A DNA stretch of 20,978 nt from a virus (IMGVR_UViG_3300025168_000830:1-20978); one strand, 5' to 3'. Shown: positions 1 through 4,571, counted from the stretch's first letter. The notes: a model not told the origin generated them from the letters alone. Program-made: numbers and translations.

Positions 1-265
1 CTTCGAAAGACCTCGCACTGGAAACGCTGGATAGTACCTTTTTACTACAGGCAGTTAGTATCAATCTTACATCGACAATCCTACATGTCGCTCTATTTTA
101 TATATAGTGATTGCTAAATACATTTAACATCAACACATATTGATTGTAGATGGTAACATACATTTTTATCTGACACTTTTCGATGTAAAGAATTAGCTCC
201 TTGTCTCATTTCTCGATGTTGATCTATCTTGCTGCATTCTTATATATAATTATACATAAGGGCGC

Positions 266-440
266 GATGTTATGCGCGCGCGTGCGCGTGATCGTGCGCG
301 CGTGCGATCCCATGGGGCCGCGTGCGCGTGCGCGCGGTATTGGAGACGCGAGGGCGTGCGGGAGCGTGCGGGGGCGTGCGCGCGTATATAAACGCGCGAG
401 GGCGCGCCTCAGGGCGCGAGGGCGCGCAAGGGGGCGGCGT
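266..440. repeat. GC-rich low-complexity tract with Z-DNA-like alternation
   Basis: The tract is built from repeated GCGCGTGCGCG, GGGCGTGCG and GCGAGGGCGCGC tokens, interrupted by one short AT island (GTATATAAA near 384-392). Runs of alternating CG/TG steps could favour left-handed DNA; that is inference. It lies next to an AT-rich stretch, giving an abrupt composition step near 260. No unit length is fixed, so this is simple-sequence expansion rather than a true tandem repeat. Confidence 0.6.
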
Positions 441-523
441 TGTGAGCCATGGCCGCTCTCAGAGGCGCCTAGACGGGCCAGGGAGAAGCCTCAGCCTCGC
501 AGCAGGCGCAATCCCACCCCCAT

Positions 524-563
524 GGCCTCTCGTGGCCTCTCAGGGCCTCTCAGGGGCGCTCAG
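524..563. repeat. 10-bp tandem repeat (GGCCTCTCRK), about four units
   Basis: The octamer GGCCTCTC starts at 524, 534 and 544, followed by a degenerate fourth unit (GGGGCGCTCA) near 552-561. The 10-bp period is close to one helical turn. It sits in the gene-free GC-rich region and has no evident coding role. Confidence 0.6.
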
Positions 564-655
564 CAGTGAGCAAGGGCGAGCGGCGCCCTGTAGGCGGCTG
601 TGGGCCCGTGGGGACGACTGCGGCGCGCGCTGCCGGCCGTCCTGGCCCCATGCAT

Positions 656-691
656 GAAAAATCCCCCCACCCCGTGTGAGAGGGCAGGGGG
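656..691 (-). terminator. Likely intrinsic terminator for the leftward operon
   Basis: On the minus strand a C-rich arm (691-682) pairs over 10 positions with a G-rich arm (about 672-663) across an 8-9 nt loop, then runs into ATTTTTC. The stem is complete only in minus-strand RNA, where two positions become G-U wobbles; in plus-strand RNA one of these is an A-C mismatch. It lies about 65 bp past the stop of the 362-aa gene, which suits termination of the leftward run. A second hairpin, GGGCCC-GTAT-GGGCCC, lies at 720-735. Confidence 0.55.
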
Positions 692-735
692 CAGGGGGCG
701 AGGGGGTGTGAGTCTCAGCGGGCCCGTATGGGCCC

Positions 736-757
736 ATAACTAAGGGGGCGCAAGTCT
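736..757 (-). repeat. Gene-end motif copy A (22 bp, 20/22 match to 1862-1883)
   Basis: The minus-strand sequence contains AGACTTGCG followed by a C-run and TTAGTTAT. It abuts the stop codon of the 362-aa gene. The same 22-bp block recurs at 1862-1883 with two mismatches, just after the stop of the 109-aa gene. The core GAGACTTGCG also occurs at the 3' end of the unrelated gene at 4287. Confidence 0.6.
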
Positions 758-1845
758 CAGCCGAGCCAGGACAGGGTGACGGCGCCATCTGCCAGGGGCT
801 GTGCTGAGTCGTGGCCGCGAAGGCTGAACAGGTCGGCCACCGCGCCAGCGCCTCGGCTGGTTTTAGTGCGCAGGATTACTGCACCGAATCCATCCCTGTA
901 CCTGTGGTCGCTTAGATCTCCATCGATGCTGGGGACCGTGATGGAGTCAAGCCCTGAGAGGATGGTGACGCGATCCGGGATCGGCGCGCCCTTCTTTATG
1001 GCCACCGGAATGGCAAGGCGGAAGCCCTCGCGCAAGGCCGCGAGACCGTCGCGGCATGCTGTGGGCCGATCGGCCGCGAATGATGCTGTGACATCCACCC
1101 CGGCGGCGCGCTGCGCGATCAAGCCGAGGGGGCCGCCTACAGGGGCCTTGCAATATTCGTATGCAGTCAAGCCAGGATTCGCCGCAAGGCGTTCTGTGAT
1201 CGGCGCGGCGGTGTGGGGGCTGGTCTCGAAGCCGTACCGCTCGCGAAGGCTTAGCGCCTCGCCTGGGGTGATGTGGACCGGCATTCCATGCCATCCCCCG
1301 GAACTATTCGGCCCCTCATCGGTGCCGCGTAATCTCACGGCCAAAGTCTCACCCGCGAGCCGAGCGGCGGCGTAATGGCGGGCGATGCTCCAAAGGATAG
1401 CCCGCGCATAAATTTCGGGGTCCCAGATCATGCCGAGGGTGCGACGGCCCCTAGCCGCTGAGACTGTCGACCCAAGCCCGCCGTGTCCAGAAAAATTAAG
1501 ACAACCACCCTCTGCAGATCCGCAGCCTGCAGTCGCCCAGGGACAACCATTATGGGCCAGCGCGGCGGCGGTGAGGCCCTCCCGCTCGGCTAGTTCCAGC
1601 AGGGAGGGGATGAACCCCCGCGCGGTGGTGCTGCCCTCGTTGCCCGGCGTGATGGCGCGGGCCAGGGCTTTAGCTGGCAAATGATGAAGGATGAGCCCGC
1701 GACCATGGCCGAGGGCCTCGCCTTTCATCGTCTTGGGGTTTGACGTGGTGAGCAGTTTCGGCAGGCTGAACCCGAACCGCGCGAGGAGATTTCGCACGTC
1801 TAGGGGTATCGCGCCGGGGGTGGCCGCGTGGATGAGTGAGGGCAT
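757..1845 (-). CDS. Unknown 362-aa Cys-containing phage/plasmid-type protein (possibly GP88-like)
   Basis: Function unknown. The part around residues 95-170 has the layout GCPWATAGC...GGCLNFSGHGG, then Arg-rich residues (AARGRRT), a W-D-P-E segment, and VRLRGTDEGPNSSGGW. This order resembles a family of phage/plasmid proteins of unknown role (mycobacteriophage GP88-like: Cys cluster, Arg-Arg-Thr, then RLNGTSD). That match is from memory and is the main uncertainty. The Cys residues could bind a metal, which is inference. The start is the first ATG, directly behind a C-rich leader (TTACCCCTTACACAGAA) with no Shine-Dalgarno. It is the last and largest gene of the leftward GC-rich run and is followed by a terminator-like hairpin. 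Its composition is far more GC-rich than genes right of 4.2 kb. Confidence 0.75.
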   Translation of the reverse strand: MPSLIHAATPGAIPLDVRNLLARFGFSLPKLLTTSNPKTMKGEALGHGRGLILHHLPAKALARAITPGNEGSTTARGFIPSLLELAEREGLTAAALAHNGCPWATAGCGSAEGGCLNFSGHGGLGSTVSAARGRRTLGMIWDPEIYARAILWSIARHYAAARLAGETLAVRLRGTDEGPNSSGGWHGMPVHITPGEALSLRERYGFETSPHTAAPITERLAANPGLTAYEYCKAPVGGPLGLIAQRAAGVDVTASFAADRPTACRDGLAALREGFRLAIPVAIKKGAPIPDRVTILSGLDSITVPSIDGDLSDHRYRDGFGAVILRTKTSRGAGAVADLFSLRGHDSAQPLADGAVTLSWLG

Positions 1846-1861
1846 TTCTGTGTAAGGGGTA

Positions 1862-1883
1862 ATAACTAAAGGGCCGCAAGTCT
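1862..1883 (-). repeat. Gene-end motif copy B with adjoining TTACCCC leader
   Basis: This is the second copy of the 22-bp block at 736-757 (20/22 identical). It fills the short gap between the 109-aa gene (stop at 1892) and the 362-aa gene (start at 1845). It runs directly into the TTACCCCTTAC leader at 1851-1863. The whole 46-bp intergenic space is therefore made of two motifs that recur elsewhere in the window. Confidence 0.6.
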
Positions 1884-1891
1884 TAGGCGCC

Positions 1892-2221
1892 CTAGGGGGC
1901 CGCTAGGGGCAGCACCTCAGCCAGATTGGGAGGGCCTACGGGGTAGGCGTAGCGATCGCCGCCATCCATCGACAGCGCGGCACCTAGGACGACCCAATGC
2001 TCAGCGCGCGGGCGATCCGCTAGTAGCTCAGAATTAAGCCGCGCAACGGCGGCGCGGGCGGCAGCATCTGGACCTGCGGCGAATGGAAGAGTGGCGCGAT
2101 ACTGGGAGGAGCGATCGCGGCCGCGCTTGATTACGGCGGCCCACTTGCCGCCTTGAGTGTTAGTCGGCCCCCGGTACTCAACGGAGCAACCGGGAACGTA
2201 GCGAAAGGGATGGGATGACAT
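1892..2221 (-). CDS. Hypothetical protein, 109 aa
   Basis: Unrecognised. The protein is soluble, with an N-terminal basic segment (VEYRGPTNTQGGKWAAVIKR) that reads like a small beta-rich domain, and an Ala-rich helix near residues 52-68. The start ATG follows the same leader block as the gene at 3014 (27 of 29 bases identical, 2219-2247 versus 3012-3040). The gene carries both HIP1 octamers seen in the window (1952-1959, 2111-2118), which supports long residence in a cyanobacterial genome. It lies 21 bp after the stop of the upstream 110-aa gene and 46 bp before the 362-aa gene, so co-transcription is likely. Confidence 0.65.
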   Translation of the reverse strand: MSSHPFRYVPGCSVEYRGPTNTQGGKWAAVIKRGRDRSSQYRATLPFAAGPDAAARAAVARLNSELLADRPRAEHWVVLGAALSMDGGDRYAYPVGPPNLAEVLPLAAP

Positions 2222-2247
2222 TTTGAAATAGGGGGCAAGGGGTCAGG
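2219..2247 (-). repeat. C-rich leader repeat, copy 1
   Basis: This 29-bp block includes the ATG of the 109-aa gene and matches 3012-3040 at 27 of 29 positions. In gene orientation it reads CCTGACCCCTTGCCCCC, then TATTTCAAAATG. The match ends at or just after the start codon, so it is a conserved translation-initiation region and not a gene duplication. No Shine-Dalgarno is present. Confidence 0.7.
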
Positions 2248-2575
2248 AGTCGAGAGCGCCTAGCGCCTCGTCAATACGCCAGCCGACGAAACTCTCTAGA
2301 TCGTCCGTATCAGGACCGGGCCAGATTTCGCCCTCAGGATCGCCAGACGGATCGATGAGCCAGTGGCCCACCTCGTCGGGATCGTCTGGACAGTGGCCGG
2401 GCTTGACTGTCCACCCTGTGCACTCCTGCAGCAGGTCGGACAGCTCCCACCACTCAAGATGGACACCCTCGCGCCATAAGTCGGCGGCGGCAACAGGTGG
2501 GGTGGCAGGCAGGGCAAGAGAGGCGGCCGCGAATGGCGCGGCCATGATGGCAGAGGGGTTGATCATGCGAGACAC
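2243..2575 (-). CDS. Hypothetical acidic protein, 110 aa
   Basis: Unrecognised. After an Ala-rich N-terminal third (residues about 10-32, hydrophobic enough to be a weak membrane or signal segment) comes an acidic, Trp-rich domain with HLEWWELSDLLQECTGW, then a PDDPDEVGHWLIDPSGDPEG segment and a C-terminal FVGWRIDEALGAL helix. Starts at 2575 (MSRMIN) or 2566 (MIN) are both possible. The longer start overlaps the upstream HTH gene by 13 bp, which suggests translational coupling. Downstream it is separated from the next gene only by the shared C-rich leader. Confidence 0.6.
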   Translation of the reverse strand: MSRMINPSAIMAAPFAAASLALPATPPVAAADLWREGVHLEWWELSDLLQECTGWTVKPGHCPDDPDEVGHWLIDPSGDPEGEIWPGPDTDDLESFVGWRIDEALGALDS

Positions 2576-2754
2576 CAGCGGCGCGCGGTTGTATGGGAGA
2601 CGCCGAGGGCGGCCCCAATGGCGCGGAAGGATTGACCGGCGGCGCGCATGCGGCGCGCGCGCTGTTGTGGGCTCTCAGTGGCCCACAGCAGGATCAGGAC
2701 CGGGAGGATGATCAGGGCCAGGATCGCGGCCGTAATGGTGGTGATGGCTTCCAT
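2563..2754 (-). CDS. Membrane-anchored helix-turn-helix miniprotein, 63 aa
   Basis: Residues about 6-25 (ITAAILALIILPVLILLW) form one hydrophobic membrane span. Residues about 31-60 (QRARRMRAAGQSFRAIGAAL, then GVSHTTARRW) match the common phage/transposase homeodomain-like helix-turn-helix pattern. A single span joined to a DNA-binding motif suggests a membrane-tethered regulator or a DNA-anchoring peptide; this is inference. The ATG at 2754 sits 2 bases beyond the stop of the upstream membrane gene (GTGATCATG junction), and the 3' end overlaps the next gene by 13 bp. A longer frame exists upstream, but its extra N-terminus is antisense-like Arg/Ser-rich sequence inside the neighbouring gene. 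Confidence 0.6.
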   Translation of the reverse strand: MEAITTITAAILALIILPVLILLWATESPQQRARRMRAAGQSFRAIGAALGVSHTTARRWCLA

Positions 2755-2756
2755 GA

Positions 2757-3014
2757 TCACGCCTCGCTCGCTGATCCAGCGGCGGCCACTAGGGACGCTG
2801 CGCCGGTAAAGGCGCAACCCATAATCGCGGCCGTGGCCATAGCTTGGAACCTGTCGCCCTTGTCCTGAGCAATGGAGACGAGGGGAAAAATGGAGAGCAG
2901 GCAAACAGCGGCCGAGGCGCTGAACAGGGCGACGCGGGCGAATTTCTCGCGGCGCTCACGGCGCGCAATAGCGCGGCGAATGTGAGGAGCTGTGGATGGA
3001 TGAAGATTTGACAT
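2757..3014 (-). CDS. Small two-span membrane protein, 85 aa
   Basis: The N-terminus is strongly basic (IRRAIARRERREKFAR, residues about 12-27). It is followed by two hydrophobic segments (about 28-48 and 58-80) separated by QDKGDRFQ. By the positive-inside rule the N-terminus is cytoplasmic. The two-span plan and size recall holin-like or accessory membrane proteins, but no family is recognised. The start ATG lies in leader repeat copy 2 (3012-3040). The stop is 2 bp before the ATG of the membrane-HTH gene, so the two are almost certainly co-translated. Confidence 0.6.
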   Translation of the reverse strand: MSNLHPSTAPHIRRAIARRERREKFARVALFSASAAVCLLSIFPLVSIAQDKGDRFQAMATAAIMGCAFTGAASLVAAAGSASEA

Positions 3015-3040
3015 TTTGAAATAGGGGGTAAGGGGTAAGG
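3012..3040 (-). repeat. C-rich leader repeat, copy 2
   Basis: This is the partner of 2219-2247. In gene orientation it has TTACCCC twice in tandem before TATTTCAAAATG. Immediately upstream (3039-3065) are a 14-bp perfect GC palindrome, GGGGGGCGCCCCCC, and an overlapping GCCCCC/GGGGGC hairpin, so the leader could be partly sequestered in an RNA stem. A shortened relative (ATTTTGAAAGGGGGTAA in plus orientation) precedes the 46-aa gene at 3210-3227. Confidence 0.7.
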
Positions 3041-3071
3041 GGGGCGCCCCCCCGTGAGAGGGGGCGGGTGA

Positions 3072-3212
3072 TTAGTCGGCCCAGCGGCTGAAATTCTCGA
3101 GCCATTCGGCGGCCTCTTGTTCCTCGGTCTTGCGGTTCAGGATTGAATCACAGGTGGCGAGGGCGGCAGCGACTGAGTCAAGGTCGGCGCGGAGTTGAGA
3201 AGAAAGGGACAT
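3072..3212 (-). CDS. Small hypothetical protein, 46 aa
   Basis: Reading from ATG at 3212 gives MSLSSQLRADLDSVAAALAT, continues through CDSILNRKTEEQEAAEW, and ends LENFSRWAD. It is acidic and predicted helical throughout. Support comes from its leader, which repeats the CAAAATGTC start context of the genes at 2221 and 3014, and from its position in the leftward run. No family is recognised. Confidence 0.5.
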   Translation of the reverse strand: MSLSSQLRADLDSVAAALATCDSILNRKTEEQEAAEWLENFSRWAD

Positions 3213-3233
3213 TTTGAAAGGGGGTAAATTTTC

Positions 3234-3248
3234 AGCGGTTTTGCCGCT
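3234..3248. promoter_or_regulatory. Small hairpin upstream of the 46-aa gene
   Basis: AGCGG-TTTTG-CCGCT is an exact 5-bp inverted repeat about 22 bp ahead of the start at 3212. It may be a leader stem or a protein site; no further evidence is available. Confidence 0.3.
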
Positions 3249-3340
3249 TGAGTGAATTGTTGCCGCTAGGGGTCAAAAGTGGAACCCGTTGCGTGACACC
3301 TGTTCGATTGGCACACTTCATGCCGGCCATTTTTCGCAGG

Positions 3341-3496
3341 ATTTTTAAAGTCCCTATAAGTCAAAACCAAAATTTTTAAAGCTCCTAAATTGCAAAATCA
3401 AAATTTTTCAAACCTGCAAAATTGCGCAACCAAAAAAAATCGAGTTGCAAAATTTCCCCAGCAAAAAAAATCGAATTGCTGAACATTGCGGCCAAA
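3341..3496. repeat. Five diverged tandem units of about 31 bp with phased A/T tracts
   Basis: Units begin at about 3341, 3372, 3403, 3435 and 3466. The first two share ATTTTTAAAG plus most of their remainder; units 4 and 5 share AAAAATCGARTTGC. A-tracts start at 3369, 3400, 3432, 3463 and 3494, a spacing of 31-32 bp, close to three helical turns, which predicts intrinsic curvature. The array lies between a terminator (3494-3525) and the 46-aa gene. Iterons of an origin or partition site, or an upstream curved element, are possible readings. There are no unique spacers, so it is not a CRISPR array. Confidence 0.7.
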
Positions 3497-3525
3497 AAAA
3501 TAACCCCGCACGGTGGCGGGGTGGT
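3494..3525 (-). terminator. Intrinsic terminator after the 48-aa gene
   Basis: In the minus strand, CCCCGC - loop - GCGGGG is followed by TTATTTTTTT. It lies just past the stop of the 48-aa gene (3534). The G+C stem plus T-run is the textbook layout, and the orientation fits leftward transcription. Genes left of it therefore probably need their own promoter in 3213-3490. Confidence 0.75.
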
Positions 3526-3533
3526 GGGTGGGA

Positions 3534-3680
3534 TCAGAGGCCATCTCTGAGGTCGCTGAGCTGGTCTAGTTGGTCGTCGTCAAGCTGAAGAGTGATCAGA
3601 AGGTCGTCGGCTAGGCCGTCGGCGTCATCGTTTGCCATGTAGGCGCGGATCACGGCGAGGAGGTCGCGGTGGCCGGTCAT
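3534..3680 (-). CDS. Small acidic protein, 48 aa
   Basis: MTGHRDLLAVIRAYMANDDA is followed by a very acidic tail with DDLLITLQLDDDQLDQLSDL. Such small acidic proteins are sometimes nucleic-acid mimics or inhibitors, but nothing here proves it. ATG at 3680 is preferred over the upstream in-frame start at 3743 because it directly follows a TTACCCC-type leader (TTACCCCCTACTGATTACCCCT), as in the neighbouring genes. The longer start would run through the 16-bp palindrome at 3705-3720. An intrinsic terminator follows, so it may be a single-gene transcript. Confidence 0.5.
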   Translation of the reverse strand: MTGHRDLLAVIRAYMANDDADGLADDLLITLQLDDDQLDQLSDLRDGL

Positions 3681-3704
3681 AGGGGTAATCAGTAGGGGGT
3701 AACA

Positions 3705-3720
3705 CGCGGGCATGCCCGCG
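3705..3720. promoter_or_regulatory. 16-bp perfect palindrome CGCGGGCATGCCCGCG
   Basis: It lies 25 bp upstream of the preferred start of the 48-aa gene. It is adjacent to GCGAA-CA-TTCGC (3736-3747) and ATTCGC-N8-GCGAAT (3742-3761). The cluster of dyads and a TATAAAATATT stretch (minus strand, about 3761-3772) suggest a promoter with operators for leftward transcription. Confidence 0.4.
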
Positions 3721-3999
3721 CATAGAACAACATTAGCGAACATTCGCGCGCATCTGCGAATATTTTATATTTCTTAATATTTCACGCGCGCATGGGGCGG
3801 CGCTGTCGGATCGGGTCGCGGTCAGCGCGGCGCGCGGCCCACTAGGCGACCCCATGGGGGCGGCGGCAGGGTGTCAGCACTGGCCCACCGATGGCGCGCT
3901 GAGAGGCGCGCGGCGGCGCGGCGACAGTTAGTGTCAAAAACTAAAACAACACTAACTAACACGAACCTCGACAACAAAATATTAGATAGTGATATTTTC

Positions 4000-4052
4000 A
4001 CGACGCAATCGTAATTGATTGTTTTTAATTTACGACGCAATCGTAATTGATT
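4000..4052. repeat. 21-bp perfect direct repeat, 32-bp spacing
   Basis: Two identical 21-bp copies lie at 4000-4020 and 4032-4052 (ACGACGCAATCGTAATTGAT plus T). Each contains a partial dyad (AATC-GTAATT-GATT, extended to CAATC/GATTG in copy 1). The 32-bp repeat distance is three helical turns, so two protein dimers would bind on one face of the DNA. Candidate operator pair or iterons. Confidence 0.7.
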
Positions 4053-4097
4053 CTTTACATCAACTTTTTTCAGCTACTGTCACTTAGAGGCGAAAGT

Positions 4098-4148
4098 ATT
4101 ATTGCAAAAAAGATTTAGTTATTGATAATGAGAATCATTTGCAATAAT
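4098..4148. promoter_or_regulatory. Fur-like box (4124-4142) within an 11-bp inverted repeat
   Basis: GATAATGAGAATCATTTGC at 4124-4142 matches the classical Fur consensus GATAATGATAATCATTATC at 16 of 19 positions. It lies between exact inverted arms ATTATTGCAAA (4098-4108) and TTTGCAATAAT (4138-4148). No iron-related gene is visible nearby, so Fur control is inference. Confidence 0.45.
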
Positions 4149-4162
4149 GACACTTTTTGTGG

Positions 4163-4178
4163 TAGTACAAATGTACTA
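4163..4178. promoter_or_regulatory. LexA (SOS) box, cyanobacterial type
   Basis: TAGTACAAATGTACTA is a perfect dyad (6-bp arms, 4-bp centre). Its core AGTACAAATGTACT fits the known cyanobacterial LexA consensus RGTACNNNDGTWCB at every position. It lies in the intergenic region that could serve leftward transcription toward 3680, although the distance is nearly 500 bp. Weaker relatives occur at 32-47 and 18945-18960. Confidence 0.55.
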
Positions 4179-4229
4179 GTGAAAATCGGATTTTTTGTGT
4201 GTGTGAGTGTGAAAAAAAGAACCCCTATA

Positions 4230-4311
4230 AAACCGACCCCTTGCGAGTCTCCGACCCCCTAGAAAACCGGACCCTTGCGAGTCTCCTTAAACCACATCCT
4301 CGCAAGTCTCC
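4230..4311 (-). repeat. Three gene-end motif copies (GGAGACTYGCRAGG)
   Basis: In plus orientation TTGCGAGTCTCC lies at 4241-4252 and 4275-4286, and the variant TCGCAAGTCTCC at 4300-4311. The first two sit in longer similar blocks (AAAACCGRMCCCTTGCGAG). The third lies inside the last codons of the gene ending at 4287, so the protein's C-terminal ETCEDV is repeat-encoded. The related AGACTTGCG core occurs after two genes of the GC-rich block. Confidence 0.6.
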
Positions 4312-4571
4312 GACTCAATCGAAACTTTCAGCATCGATGGCGGGAAGCCCGCCACCATGTTCTGGTGGATCAATGGCCCCTTGAAGTCTTCAGGCACCGA
4401 AGAAGCCTGGACCTCAAGCAACCCGTCAAGCACATCCACCAGATGATTGCGCGATGCCTTCCTCAAAAGCCGTTTGATTTTGACGATATCGTCCCAGTTG
4501 ACCAGCAGGTAGTGGTCGACGTTCATCGCACGCTGAAGCATGTGCATTGTTGCCTTGTCTGAGTCAGTCAT
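4287..4571 (-). CDS. Hypothetical protein, 94 aa
   Basis: Unrecognised, helical and soluble, running MTDSDKATMHMLQRAMNVDH, then YLLVNWDDIVKIKRLLRKAS and further. The ATG at 4571 overlaps the upstream gene's stop by 8 bp; ATG at 4580 is an alternative, while the much longer frame to 4625 would overlap heavily. The last six or so residues are encoded by a copy of a repeat that recurs twice beyond the stop, so the natural C-terminus may have been extended or replaced. It is the last gene of the leftward block. Confidence 0.6.
   Translation of the reverse strand: MTDSDKATMHMLQRAMNVDHYLLVNWDDIVKIKRLLRKASRNHLVDVLDGLLEVQASSVPEDFKGPLIHQNMVAGFPPSMLKVSIESETCEDVV

Larger units (their letters stand above)
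1..756. other. Gene-free region: AT-rich start, then GC-rich simple sequence
   Basis: No convincing gene on either strand. Positions 1-260 are AT-rich and include a TAGTA-N6-TACTA dyad at 32-47, similar to the LexA-box-like site at 4163-4178. Positions 266-440 are dominated by GCGC, GTGC and GAGGGCG tokens, much of it alternating purine-pyrimidine. Positions 524-563 hold 10-bp tandem repeats. Open frames crossing this stretch are Arg/Ala/Gly-rich translations of simple sequence and are not believable. The right end (656-735) carries hairpins that fit transcription termination for the leftward genes. Confidence 0.7.
3744..4286. other. Gene-free control region between the two leftward blocks
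   Basis: No credible gene. An open frame at 3822-4040 (minus) runs from AT-rich control sequence into GC-rich simple sequence and looks accidental. GC-rich sequence (3783-3925) switches abruptly to AT-rich sequence (3926-4200). The region holds a 21-bp direct repeat, a Fur-like box inside an 11-bp inverted repeat, a LexA-box palindrome and tandem gene-end motifs, listed separately. Confidence 0.7.

Noticed and set aside
201-788. Open frames of 82-122 codons in the GC-rich simple sequence
   Set aside because: Their translations are Arg/Ala/Gly/Pro-rich, overlap on several frames, and follow the nucleotide repeats; no start context or domain supports them.
776-1684. Plus-strand frames of up to 199 codons opposite the 362-aa gene
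   Set aside because: They are antisense to a gene with better codon pattern, a leader motif and a terminator on the minus strand; GC-rich DNA commonly keeps the opposite strand open.
3341-3496. CRISPR array
   Set aside because: The 31-bp units are contiguous and diverged, with no constant repeat separated by unique spacers, and no cas genes are present.
3822-4040. 72-aa minus-strand frame in the control region
   Set aside because: It starts inside the 21-bp direct repeats and runs into GC-rich simple sequence; the translation changes character abruptly and has no leader.
182-4061. 12-bp inverted match (GATGTAAAGAAT at 182-193, complement at 4050-4061) as terminal repeats of a mobile element
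   Set aside because: Flanks do not extend the match, no target-site duplication or transposase is seen, and a 12-bp match in AT-rich DNA can be chance; mentioned only as supporting detail.
4199-4384. 61-aa plus-strand frame from GTG
   Set aside because: It reads through the three gene-end motif copies and antisense to the gene ending at 4287; the protein is low-complexity.
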